Source: Deltaproteobacteria bacterium (GTDB lineage Bacteria; SAR324; JACQKK01). From it: a stretch of 5,224 nt of DNA. The stretch spans positions 1-5,224 of the forward strand of contig JAOUFO010000150.1 in assembly GCA_029858165.1 (NCBI GenBank), in the 5' to 3' direction. Position numbers and translations under genes: made by a program. Shown in pieces: positions 1 to 5,077 of this stretch (the first letter of the stretch is position 1; the number at the start of each line of letters is the position of its first letter). Under the pieces are notes generated by a model. It was not told the DNA's origin. It saw only the letters and a program-made list of their open reading frames with translations, and did not search any database.

Positions 1-585
1 CCGGTGCGGATCGCCCCGCATTTCATAAATGCGCCCCAGGCTTAAATGGGGGTAATGGCGGAACTTGTAACGGGAGGCCCGGATGGCTTTTTCCAGCCAG
101 CCGATCGCCTCATCGTACCGCCGCTGGGCAATGTAATAGGAACCTATGTCATTGTAGGGGTTTCCAAAATCGGGGTCCAGTTCAATGGCTTGGCGGCATT
201 CATCAATGGCCTCCTGGTAGCGCTCCAAAAGGCTGAGAGCCCAGGCGCGGTAGGTGTGGCCTTCCGCGGTGGGAAACACCGTCAGGGATTCCTGATACAA
301 AGACAGGGCTTTTTCAATATCCCCTTTGATCTGGTTGGCAAAGGCCCGCACCAACAGAGATATGGCTTGTTTAAAGTGGTTATCCGCCCCCCGCAGAATC
401 AGCGCCGCCTCCCGGTTGTTATCCGGCGGCAGCCTCAGGCGGTACAAAGCCTCCAGCAGTTCCTGCTCCGTGGAATAGCTTTCCCCCACCAGAACCCTTA
501 CCGAGTCCAACAGGTCTCCGCGCAATCCCTGGTCCTTCAGATAGTGCAGGGTTTCCTCAGTCAATAAAAAACGGCCGACTGCCAT
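1..585 (-). CDS. Tetratricopeptide-repeat (TPR) protein, 3' end outside the window
   Basis: The reading frame opens at ATG 585-583 and stays open to position 1, giving 195 residues with no stop, so the C-terminus is cut by the window edge. Residues 1-70 form a helical N-terminal region I cannot assign. From about residue 76 come tandem 34-residue TPR-like units: roughly 76-107 (GDIEKALSLYQESLTVFP), 108-141 (YQEAIDECRQAIELDPDF), 142-175 (YDEAIGWLEKAIRA) and the start of a fourth at 176. The A-I-x-x-(Y/C/L)-x-x-A(I) and L-D-P signatures of TPR helix pairs are plain. TPR arrays act as protein-protein interaction scaffolds, and the partner cannot be told from sequence. There is no signal peptide or membrane segment in the visible part, so it is probably cytoplasmic. 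The start is well supported by a GAGGG ribosome binding site 6 nt upstream. It lies 102 nt downstream of the receiver gene, possibly in the same transcript. The family is sure; the specific role is unknown. Confidence 0.88.
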   Translation of the reverse strand, partial: MAVGRFLLTEETLHYLKDQGLRGDLLDSVRVLVGESYSTEQELLEALYRLRLPPDNNREAALILRGADNHFKQAISLLVRAFANQIKGDIEKALSLYQESLTVFPTAEGHTYRAWALSLLERYQEAIDECRQAIELDPDFGNPYNDIGSYYIAQRRYDEAIGWLEKAIRASRYKFRHYPHLSLGRIYEMRGDPHR

Positions 586-591
586 GATTGT

Positions 592-596
592 CCCTC
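592..596 (-). promoter_or_regulatory. Ribosome binding site of the TPR gene
   Basis: On the minus strand the bases read GAGGG, followed by a 6-nt spacer (ACAATC) and the ATG at 585-583. This is one of the two clear Shine-Dalgarno matches in the window. It decides the start of the TPR gene against the longer overlapping frames. Confidence 0.6.
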
Positions 597-687
597 AAGG
601 TTCCCGACAAAGGAAGGAAGCCTCCCGGCTTGGGTGTCCATCTTTGTTCCGTGTGATAATGATCCGTCGGCTTGCCCCGAGGGGAGG

Positions 688-1080
688 TTATTCCCCGGCG
701 ACCAAAGCCAGCACCTCTTCCAGCCCCTGCCGGGTAACCGGCAGAGACAATTGTCCCGCAACCCCCGCTTTGACGGCCTGCACCTTTTGTTGCTGGGGGA
801 TGTTCTCTCCCAGCAACACCACCGGGACCCCCCGGTTCAATCCGTCTCCTTTGACCATATTGATCATATCCAGTCCGGACATATCCGGCAACTTCCAGTT
901 GGTGAAAACCAGCCCGATCAGGCCGCTGGCCAGTTCCAGGGCCGCCTCCTGACCTGAGGAGGCCAGCACCACCTGGGCCGCACCGGCTTCCGCCAGCAAT
1001 TGACGCAACGCCTGACGTCGCACCAATTGGGGTTCCACCACCAAAATTTTACAATGGGTCAAAGAAGGGGGAAAAGCCAC
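688..1080 (-). CDS. Degenerate CheY-like receiver-domain protein (pseudo-receiver)
   Basis: A 130-residue protein consisting of one response-regulator receiver fold and nothing else. Beta1 is KILVVE at 11-16, helix 1 carries RRQALRQLLAEAG at 21-33, beta3 is LVFTNWKLPDMSG at 57-69, beta4 is VPVVLLG at 85-91, and the AGVAGQ...LPVT turn lies at 105-116. Aligned by eye with CheY, all five phosphorylation-site residues are altered: the Asp12/Asp13 pair is Glu16/Pro17, the acceptor Asp57 is Asn61, Thr87 is Gly91 and Lys109 is Leu113. The Trp-x-x-Pro-x-Met-x-Gly loop and Pro114 are kept, so the fold is probably intact but phosphotransfer is not expected. It likely works as a phosphorylation-independent binding module. 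No output domain, signal peptide or membrane segment is present. The start is GTG, 31 nt after the acyltransferase stop, with only a weak GGAA upstream. An internal TTG at residue 7 is an alternative. The gene appears to be in the same transcript as plsC. Confidence 0.85.
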   Translation of the reverse strand: MAFPPSLTHCKILVVEPQLVRRQALRQLLAEAGAAQVVLASSGQEAALELASGLIGLVFTNWKLPDMSGLDMINMVKGDGLNRGVPVVLLGENIPQQQKVQAVKAGVAGQLSLPVTRQGLEEVLALVAGE

Positions 1081-1111
1081 TGCGGGTTCCGTGAGAAGTT
1101 GTTTGGCGGGG

Positions 1112-1900
1112 TCATCCTTTTTGACCGGGGGGTTCCCCGGCCACAGGCCAATCCACCTTCAATTTTTCCCATTCGGCAATGATGGTGTCGCGGACTCCGT
1201 TGATGAATTCCCGTTCTTCCATCCCCTCCGGGGGGGGATAAATGGGCGGCAGAATTTTGACTCGCACCACCCGCCCCCCGTTTTTGGTTCTGGCCATGGC
1301 CTTGGAGTCATTCAACAGGCGGGTGCCATCCAGGCACACCGGCAGAATGGGGATATTGTGGGTTTGGGTCAGTCTTAAAAACCCGTGTTTGAAGGGGTTG
1401 ATTTTGCGGTCCGGGTCCTTGGTGCGGGTTCCTTCAGGAAAGACAACCAGCGCCTCGCCGGATTGATGAATTTCATGGCCCAGTTCCACCATCAAATGTT
1501 TGGCGGACCGTTTGTCCTGGCGGTTAATGGGGCGGCAGTTCATTTGGGTCATCCAATATCCCAGGCCGGGCACCCGCCACAACTCCTTTTTTGCCAGAAA
1601 GGTGGTTTTGCGGCCCATATACCCCAGCATCAGGGGGTTGTCATACATGGATTGGTGGTTGGCGATCATCACCAGGGGTCCGCTGGGGGGAACATTTTCC
1701 AACCCTTCCACCCACACCTGACAATGTTGGATGTTGAACATGAACCGGGTGAGCACCCGGATGCGGGCCAGGATGATTTCCTCCACTTTTTCCGGCCTGC
1801 CCCGCAGGCGAAGCCACCAAAACTGGACTCTGCGGTAATAGGCCTCGGTCACCACCTTGCCCCAGGCCAAAATAAAATAAACAAACACCTTGGGGGTCAT
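1112..1900 (-). CDS. plsC: 1-acyl-sn-glycerol-3-phosphate acyltransferase (PlsC family)
   Basis: The protein has 262 residues, the usual size for the family. It carries the ordered acyltransferase motifs: block I NHQSMYD at 81-87 (catalytic His82 and Asp87), block II around GYWMTQMNCRPINRQD at 114-129, block III FPEGTRT at 154-160 (binds the glycerol-phosphate) and block IV ILPVCLDG at 185-192. A hydrophobic N-terminus (about 5-30) likely anchors it to the inner leaflet of the cytoplasmic membrane. Family members transfer an acyl chain from acyl-ACP or acyl-CoA to lysophosphatidic acid, making phosphatidic acid for phospholipid synthesis. Other lysophospholipid acyltransferases share the motifs, so the exact acceptor is not proven. 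The ATG overlaps the TGA of the upstream VTT gene (ATGA), and AAGGA lies 12 nt upstream, which suggests translational coupling. A run of eight C in the coding strand (1230-1237) encodes part of PPP near residue 223. Confidence 0.93.
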   Translation of the reverse strand: MTPKVFVYFILAWGKVVTEAYYRRVQFWWLRLRGRPEKVEEIILARIRVLTRFMFNIQHCQVWVEGLENVPPSGPLVMIANHQSMYDNPLMLGYMGRKTTFLAKKELWRVPGLGYWMTQMNCRPINRQDKRSAKHLMVELGHEIHQSGEALVVFPEGTRTKDPDRKINPFKHGFLRLTQTHNIPILPVCLDGTRLLNDSKAMARTKNGGRVVRVKILPPIYPPPEGMEEREFINGVRDTIIAEWEKLKVDWPVAGEPPGQKG

Positions 1901-2616
1901 GGCTGGCTGATTTCCTTGATTTTCCGGTTTTTCAACACAATGGGCAACAGGGTCAGGCCGCCCATCAATCCAAATACGGCCACCATGGCCGGAGAAAACA
2001 GATCGGACGGTTCTTTGATTTTAGCCAGTTGGGCTCCGCTTGTCACCAGCAACGACGAAATAGGCAACATGCCCACCAGGGTGCCCGCCACAAACACCCG
2101 CAGCCGGATATGGGTAAGCCCCATGGCCAGACTGACCAAAAAAAACGGCAACAGGCCCACCCCCCTCAAAAACAACACATAATACAGCCCTTCGTCTGCC
2201 ACCCGGTGGTCCATCACCCGCAGCCGGTGCGGCCCCACCCAGGTCCGCACCATGTTTTTAAACAGGTACCGGGCGGAATAAAAAGCCAGCACCCCGCCGG
2301 TGGAGGCCGAAACCACGCACATGGCCAACCCCGGCCCTATGCCGTACATCACCCCGGCCAGCATGGTCATCCCGGCGGCCAGAGGGGGGGGAAGACAACA
2401 GGCGATGGCATACACCACAAAAAATCCGATGCCTACGGTCCACGGCCTTTGGCGCATCAATTCCAAAAACCGGGTTTTCTCAGCCTCCAGGGAGGCATAC
2501 TCCAGGTAACCGTTGGTTTTCAACAGGTAAAAACCCACCCCCAATCCGGCCAGCAGGCCTCCCATCAAAAGGCGGCCCCAAAAGTGGGGATTGCGAAAAG
2601 GATGACTTGGGTTCAT
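1897..2616 (-). CDS. TVP38/TMEM64-type (VTT domain, DedA superfamily) membrane protein
   Basis: A 239-residue integral membrane protein with hydrophobic segments at about 12-32, 60-92 (likely including a re-entrant piece), 94-117, 146-168, 173-195 and 207-228. VTT hallmarks are visible: GxxxxxxxSASTGGVLAFYSARYLF at 96-118 and the FLRGVGLLPFFLVSLAMGLT segment at 149-168, the counterpart of the F-x-R-x-x-P-x-x-P-F motif. Bacterial DedA/VTT relatives are linked to membrane homeostasis and to moving lipid carriers or phospholipids across the cytoplasmic membrane, and eukaryotic VMP1/TMEM41B are scramblases. The substrate here is unknown. Its TGA overlaps the ATG of plsC, which fits a shared lipid job. 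It starts 33 nt after the Hsp20 gene. No clear Shine-Dalgarno precedes ATG 2616-2614, so the start is less certain than the family. A run of eight C in the coding strand (2384-2391) encodes the LPPPL stretch at residues 75-79. Confidence 0.9.
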   Translation of the reverse strand: MNPSHPFRNPHFWGRLLMGGLLAGLGVGFYLLKTNGYLEYASLEAEKTRFLELMRQRPWTVGIGFFVVYAIACCLPPPLAAGMTMLAGVMYGIGPGLAMCVVSASTGGVLAFYSARYLFKNMVRTWVGPHRLRVMDHRVADEGLYYVLFLRGVGLLPFFLVSLAMGLTHIRLRVFVAGTLVGMLPISSLLVTSGAQLAKIKEPSDLFSPAMVAVFGLMGGLTLLPIVLKNRKIKEISQP

Positions 2617-2649
2617 GGCTGAAAGCAGGTCTGCCCCAAGGGCGGTCTT

Positions 2650-3069
2650 TTAGTTTTTGGCCGGGACGGCCTTTAAACCGGCTTTGATGGAAAGCACCCC
2701 GTTTTGCAGCACATGGTCCACGTTTGTCAGACGGGTGTGGAGCGGCGCGGCGAATAGACAGGTAAAGGGGCCGAAAATACGGCTGGAAACGAAATCTTCA
2801 ATACCCAACATTCCTTCCGGGCGGGGCTTCATCCCTTTGACCATCACCAGGGAATGATCCCCATGGGTCACTGAAACAGAGGTGGAAGGCACACCGGGAA
2901 GTTCAATATCTATGTACAGATGGTTTTTATGGCGGTAAAGATTATAGGAGGGTTGCCACGGTTTTGGCGCGGGAGGTTGATCCACCGGTTTTGCCTTTTG
3001 GTGGAGAGAGTCTATTGTTTCTCCAAGCTGGACTGACTTTTGCATCAACGTTTGCAAGTCTTGGCTCAT
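2650..3069 (-). CDS. Small heat-shock protein, Hsp20/alpha-crystallin family
   Basis: With the ATG at 3069-3067 the protein has 139 residues. The first 35 or so are a helical, polar N-terminal arm. The alpha-crystallin domain fills about 38-131: YNLYRHKNHLYIDIELPGV (42-60), then a beta-rich stretch, then FGPFTCLFAAPLHT (99-112, the G-x-F-x-x-x-F-x-x-P strand) and NGVLSIKA (123-130, the family's G-V-L signature). Small Hsps are ATP-independent cytoplasmic holdases that bind unfolding proteins as oligomers. The C-terminus GLKAVPAKN lacks the I-x-I/V motif used for oligomer assembly, and the domain is divergent, so oligomer state is in doubt. A GTG at 3114-3112 in the same frame would add 15 residues, but the AAGG before it directly abuts the codon. 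I prefer the ATG, which has a weak GGA about 5 nt upstream of the adjacent GTG-ATG pair. It heads the leftward gene cluster. Confidence 0.85.
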   Translation of the reverse strand: MSQDLQTLMQKSVQLGETIDSLHQKAKPVDQPPAPKPWQPSYNLYRHKNHLYIDIELPGVPSTSVSVTHGDHSLVMVKGMKPRPEGMLGIEDFVSSRIFGPFTCLFAAPLHTRLTNVDHVLQNGVLSIKAGLKAVPAKN

Positions 3070-3075
3070 CACATT

Positions 3076-3098
3076 CCATACGTTTTTGGTAAAAATGG
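3076..3098 (-). promoter_or_regulatory. A/U-rich hairpin just upstream of the Hsp20 start
   Basis: In the Hsp20 transcript sense this reads CCA-TTTTT-ACC-AAAAA-CGTA-TGG. That gives a 5-bp A/U stem with a 3-nt loop, extended by CCA/TGG across a 4-nt bulge. It ends 6 nt before the preferred ATG and takes in the weak ribosome-binding GG. A weak A/U helix beside a small-Hsp start recalls RNA thermometers, but none of the described ROSE or FourU signatures is met. It is a pattern only. Confidence 0.2.
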
Positions 3099-3125
3099 TC
3101 TGGGCCCTGGCCACCCTTCAAAGGC

Positions 3126-3142
3126 GGGCGGCCCCGCCGCCC
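3126..3142. repeat. Perfect 7-bp GC-only inverted repeat in the divergent region
   Basis: GGGCGGC, a 3-nt CCC spacer, then GCCGCCC. The arms are exact complements, giving a very stable hairpin on either strand. It lies between the Hsp20 gene and the rightward exported-protein gene. There is no T-run on either side, so it is not a standard intrinsic terminator. It could be a stable 5'-UTR structure in the leftward transcript or a protein-binding palindrome. Confidence 0.5.
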
Positions 3143-3179
3143 GAAATCAGCCTTTTCAGGACCGGGCTTTTTCACAAGC

Positions 3180-3208
3180 AGTTTACTTGAAAATCCTCAT
3201 GATTGCAA
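3180..3208 (-). promoter_or_regulatory. Candidate sigma70-like promoter for the leftward Hsp20 operon
   Basis: On the minus strand there is TTGCAA (3208-3203, 4 of 6 to TTGACA), exactly 17 nt, then TAAACT (3185-3180, 4 of 6 to TATAAT). Transcription would begin near 3172 and give a 5' leader of about 100 nt containing both hairpins. The -35 box lies inside the first codons of the divergent gene, so the two transcription units would compete. No convincing sigma32 promoter was found. Matches of this quality occur by chance. Confidence 0.3.
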
Positions 3209-3828
3209 AAAGACCCTTTTGGATACTATTGATGGCCCTGGTGTACCTGGTCTGGGTTTGCCCGGCGGCAACAGCCCAGGATTACGGCGATTTTGATTTT
3301 GAGGACGATCCCTACACCGATTCCTCTGACGGGTTTTCGGAAGAATCCGGCGGGGGAGGCGGAGGGGAAATGGACGATGGGTATTCCTCCCAGCCCCAGC
3401 AGGATGGCTTTTCTGATTTCCAGGAGGAAGGCGGCTATTCTGAAGAAAGCCCCGAAATAGCCCCGGTTCCGGGGAACACCGGTTCTTCCAGGTCCAATTT
3501 GTCCGTGGATCGCCAGCAGTTGCCCTTAAACGCGGCCTGGGGGGCGGCCACGGGTCTGCTGATCGGCAGCTGGTTTGCCCTGATCAACAACACCGACAAC
3601 AGGGCCACTCTGCGGTCCATAGGGCTGGGTACTGTGCTGGGCACCCTGCTGGGCATTACAGTGGGGATGAAATCTGTCTTTCTACCCCCTTCCGGGCAGG
3701 CTCAGGCACTTTCCCCAAATTCCCTTTTTGACGGCTCTTCTGATTGGCTGGCCTTGTCTCCCCATCCCACGCCGGATTCCGGTCTGCCAACCCCCCTGCC
3801 CCTGCTTCATTACGGGTTCAGGTTTTAA
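3199..3828 (+). CDS. Exported acidic protein with glycine-zipper hairpin, function unknown
   Basis: I do not recognise this gene. The chosen ATG gives 209 residues. Residues 1-27 are a classic Sec signal peptide: Lys4/Arg5, hydrophobic core WILLMALVYLVWV, and an ATA-Q cleavage site. Residues 28-100 are low-complexity and strongly acidic (DYGDFDFEDD, a six-glycine run at 51-56). They include four related motifs: DGFSEES 44-50, DGYSSQ 60-65, DGFSDFQ 69-75 and GGYSEES 78-84. Two hydrophobic segments follow, about 112-130 and 139-161, separated by polar NNTDNR. They carry GxxxGxxxG (115/119/123) and GxxxGxxxGxxxG (144/148/152/156), as in glycine-zipper envelope proteins. The tail is Pro/Ser-rich and ends LHYGFRF, with alternating hydrophobic residues to a terminal Phe. 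It is likely periplasmic or attached to an envelope membrane. There is no clear ribosome binding site. A TTG four codons upstream is an alternative start. The gene stands alone, divergent from the Hsp20 gene and convergent with the dehydrogenase gene. Confidence 0.8.
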   Translation: MIAKRPFWILLMALVYLVWVCPAATAQDYGDFDFEDDPYTDSSDGFSEESGGGGGGEMDDGYSSQPQQDGFSDFQEEGGYSEESPEIAPVPGNTGSSRSNLSVDRQQLPLNAAWGAATGLLIGSWFALINNTDNRATLRSIGLGTVLGTLLGITVGMKSVFLPPSGQAQALSPNSLFDGSSDWLALSPHPTPDSGLPTPLPLLHYGFRF

Positions 3829-3889
3829 ACCCCCAAAAGAAAGGCGCCAGCCAGCCCCGGGGTTTGGACTCGTAGGCGACACAACCCAA

Positions 3890-3913
3890 GGCTGTGCTGG
3901 TTGCCGGACAGCC
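3890..3913. terminator. Stem-loop between convergent genes, terminator-like
   Basis: GGCTGT, a bulged G, CTGG, loop TTG, CCGG, ACAGCC. Six perfect pairs plus four inner pairs (one T-G) make a strong hairpin. It lies 61 nt past the rightward stop and 34 nt past the leftward stop, where a shared terminator would be expected. There is no U-tract on either strand (C8A5 follows on plus, TTGGGTTG on minus), so intrinsic termination is doubtful. Confidence 0.3.
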
Positions 3914-3914
3914 C

Positions 3915-3961
3915 CCCCCAAAAAGAAACCCCAAACACTTCCGCCCCTTAGTTTTTGGGGG
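3915..3961. repeat. 10-bp perfect inverted repeat flanking the dehydrogenase stop codon
   Basis: CCCCCAAAAA at 3915-3924 is the exact complement of TTTTTGGGGG at 3952-3961, with a 27-nt spacer. The right arm encodes the last residues (AP-K-N) of the leftward dehydrogenase, and the stop lies in the loop. The left arm is the end of a C8A5 run (3912-3924). It may help 3'-end formation or protect the transcript. The composition is simple, so chance is possible. Confidence 0.4.
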
Positions 3962-4940
3962 CCAGCGTCACAACAACGCTTCCTTTTTTGTGTCCTTTAT
4001 CCACATATCTGTGAGCTTCTACGATTTGTTCAAAAGGATAGCATCGGTCTATGACCGGTTTGATTTTTCCGGCTTCCACCAGCTCTTTCAGGAAGGTTAA
4101 ATACTCCATTTGTTTTCCGGTTTCTCCCCCGATCATTTTTCTGCGGGTTGTGATGGAGGCCCATTTCATGCGACACCAATGGCCGCTTAGGGGCACAACA
4201 ACCGTATTCATGTAGGTGCCTTCTTTGCCTAAGGACCGCATACAGGCCGAAAACGAACTTTTGCCCACCGTGTCAAACACAACATCATAGATTTCACCGG
4301 ATTTGGAAAAATCCTCCTTGGTGTAATCAATCACCCGATCGGCTCCCAGGGATTGGACCAAGTCCAGGTTTGCGCCGCTGCATACGCCGGTTACTTCGGC
4401 TCCAAAAACCTTGGCCAGTTGTACCGCATAGGTGCCCAGGCACCCGGAGGCGCCATAAATCAGAATTTTTTGCCCCTGCCGGACATTTCCTTTTCTAAGG
4501 AAGTGCAGGGAGGCTCTCCCTCCAAAAGGGATCGCCGCCGCCGCCTCATAGCTTAGGTTGGCCGGTTTTGTTTCCACCAACCCATCCTCCGGCATACAGA
4601 CATATTCGGCATACGCACCAAAGTGGGAATCGGTGGTTCCAAAAACCGGGTCCCCCGGTTTAAACCGCCTTACATCCTTGCCCGCGGCTTCAACCTCCCC
4701 GGCCAACTCGGTTCCCAATACAGAAAAGGGTTTTCTGGGCTTTCCAAGACCAAACATGATTCGGGCGGGCAGCCAGAAAGCAGGCGGAACGGTAAAACTG
4801 CGCACCCTGAAATCGGCCGCGGTAACGGTTGTGGCGAATACTTTTATCAGGATTTCATTGTCCTTGGGGGCAGGCTTTGCCGTTTCTTTGATCTGAAGAA
4901 CCTCCGGCGGGCCGTATTTTGTGCATACAATGGTTTTCAT
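3948..4940 (-). CDS. Zinc-free medium-chain dehydrogenase / quinone oxidoreductase-like NAD(P)-dependent enzyme
   Basis: A 330-residue MDR protein, full length for the quinone-oxidoreductase branch. The N-terminal GroES-like domain starts MKTIVCTKYGPPEVLQI and contains GTELAGEVEAAGKDVRRFKPGDPVFG (76-101). The Rossmann domain shows the dinucleotide loop YGASGCLGTYAVQLAK (162-177) and SLGADRVIDYTKEDF (197-211). The C-terminus has the usual KIKPVIDRCYPFEQIVEAHRYVDKGHKKGSVVV (292-324). The catalytic-zinc Cys is replaced (TTVTAADFR at 38-45) and the structural-zinc four-cysteine lobe is absent, so it should be zinc-independent and, by family, NAD(P)H-using toward a quinone, enone or aldehyde. The true substrate is not visible. 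It is a cytoplasmic protein. ATG 4940-4938 is supported by AAGGGA 7 nt upstream. The gene is monocistronic as seen: convergent with the exported-protein gene, with no co-directional gene in the 284 bases upstream. It has no visible tie to the lipid cluster. Confidence 0.92.
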   Translation of the reverse strand: MKTIVCTKYGPPEVLQIKETAKPAPKDNEILIKVFATTVTAADFRVRSFTVPPAFWLPARIMFGLGKPRKPFSVLGTELAGEVEAAGKDVRRFKPGDPVFGTTDSHFGAYAEYVCMPEDGLVETKPANLSYEAAAAIPFGGRASLHFLRKGNVRQGQKILIYGASGCLGTYAVQLAKVFGAEVTGVCSGANLDLVQSLGADRVIDYTKEDFSKSGEIYDVVFDTVGKSSFSACMRSLGKEGTYMNTVVVPLSGHWCRMKWASITTRRKMIGGETGKQMEYLTFLKELVEAGKIKPVIDRCYPFEQIVEAHRYVDKGHKKGSVVVTLAPKN

Positions 4941-4947
4941 TGGGTTT

Positions 4948-4953
4948 TCCCTT
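4948..4953 (-). promoter_or_regulatory. Ribosome binding site of the dehydrogenase gene
   Basis: The minus strand reads AAGGGA, then seven bases (AAAACCC-type spacer ending in A), then ATG 4940-4938. Good sequence and spacing fix the start of the dehydrogenase. Confidence 0.6.
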
Positions 4954-5077
4954 AGGAAGAAGTCCGGGATGGGGAAGCGGAAGCCTTGATTGTGATTTCA
5001 AATGTTTGTTGTGGCGTTCCCCAGTGATGACAACTTTTCCTTTGCTTTACAAATCAATTGTTGAGGGCCGGGGCCAC

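Noticed and set aside
46..567. Rightward 173-codon open frame opposite the TPR gene
   Set aside because: It is fully antisense to a frame with clear TPR repeats and a good ribosome site. Its product is low-complexity Gln/Val/Gly-rich with no domain, as expected of a complementary shadow.
618..631. AAGCC-GGGA-GGCTT hairpin between the receiver and TPR genes (minus sense)
   Set aside because: Only five pairs and no U-tract. It is too weak to call a terminator or attenuator.
561..761. Leftward 66-codon frame between the receiver and TPR genes
   Set aside because: It overlaps the ends of both neighbouring genes in another frame, and its Trp/Gly/Arg-rich product has no recognisable features.
1385..2182. 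Rightward 265-codon open frame across plsC and the VTT gene
   Set aside because: It spans the junction of two well-recognised leftward genes and its product is His/Pro/Gly-rich without family features.
2029..2622. Rightward 197-codon open frame opposite the VTT gene
   Set aside because: It is antisense to conserved membrane helices. Extreme His/Gln/Pro content marks it as a shadow.
3186..3193. CTTGAAAA as a sigma32 -35 box
   Set aside because: It is on the plus strand, facing away from the Hsp20 gene, and no CCCCAT-like -10 follows at a suitable distance.
3040..3198. N-terminal extension of the exported protein from ATG 3040
   Set aside because: It would overlap the Hsp20 gene on the other strand and bury the signal peptide behind 53 unrelated residues. 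ATG 3199 gives a textbook signal peptide.
3728..4054. Rightward 108-codon frame across the convergent intergenic region
   Set aside because: It overlaps the end of the exported-protein gene and the 3' end of the dehydrogenase, and its Pro/Arg/Cys-rich product has no domain.
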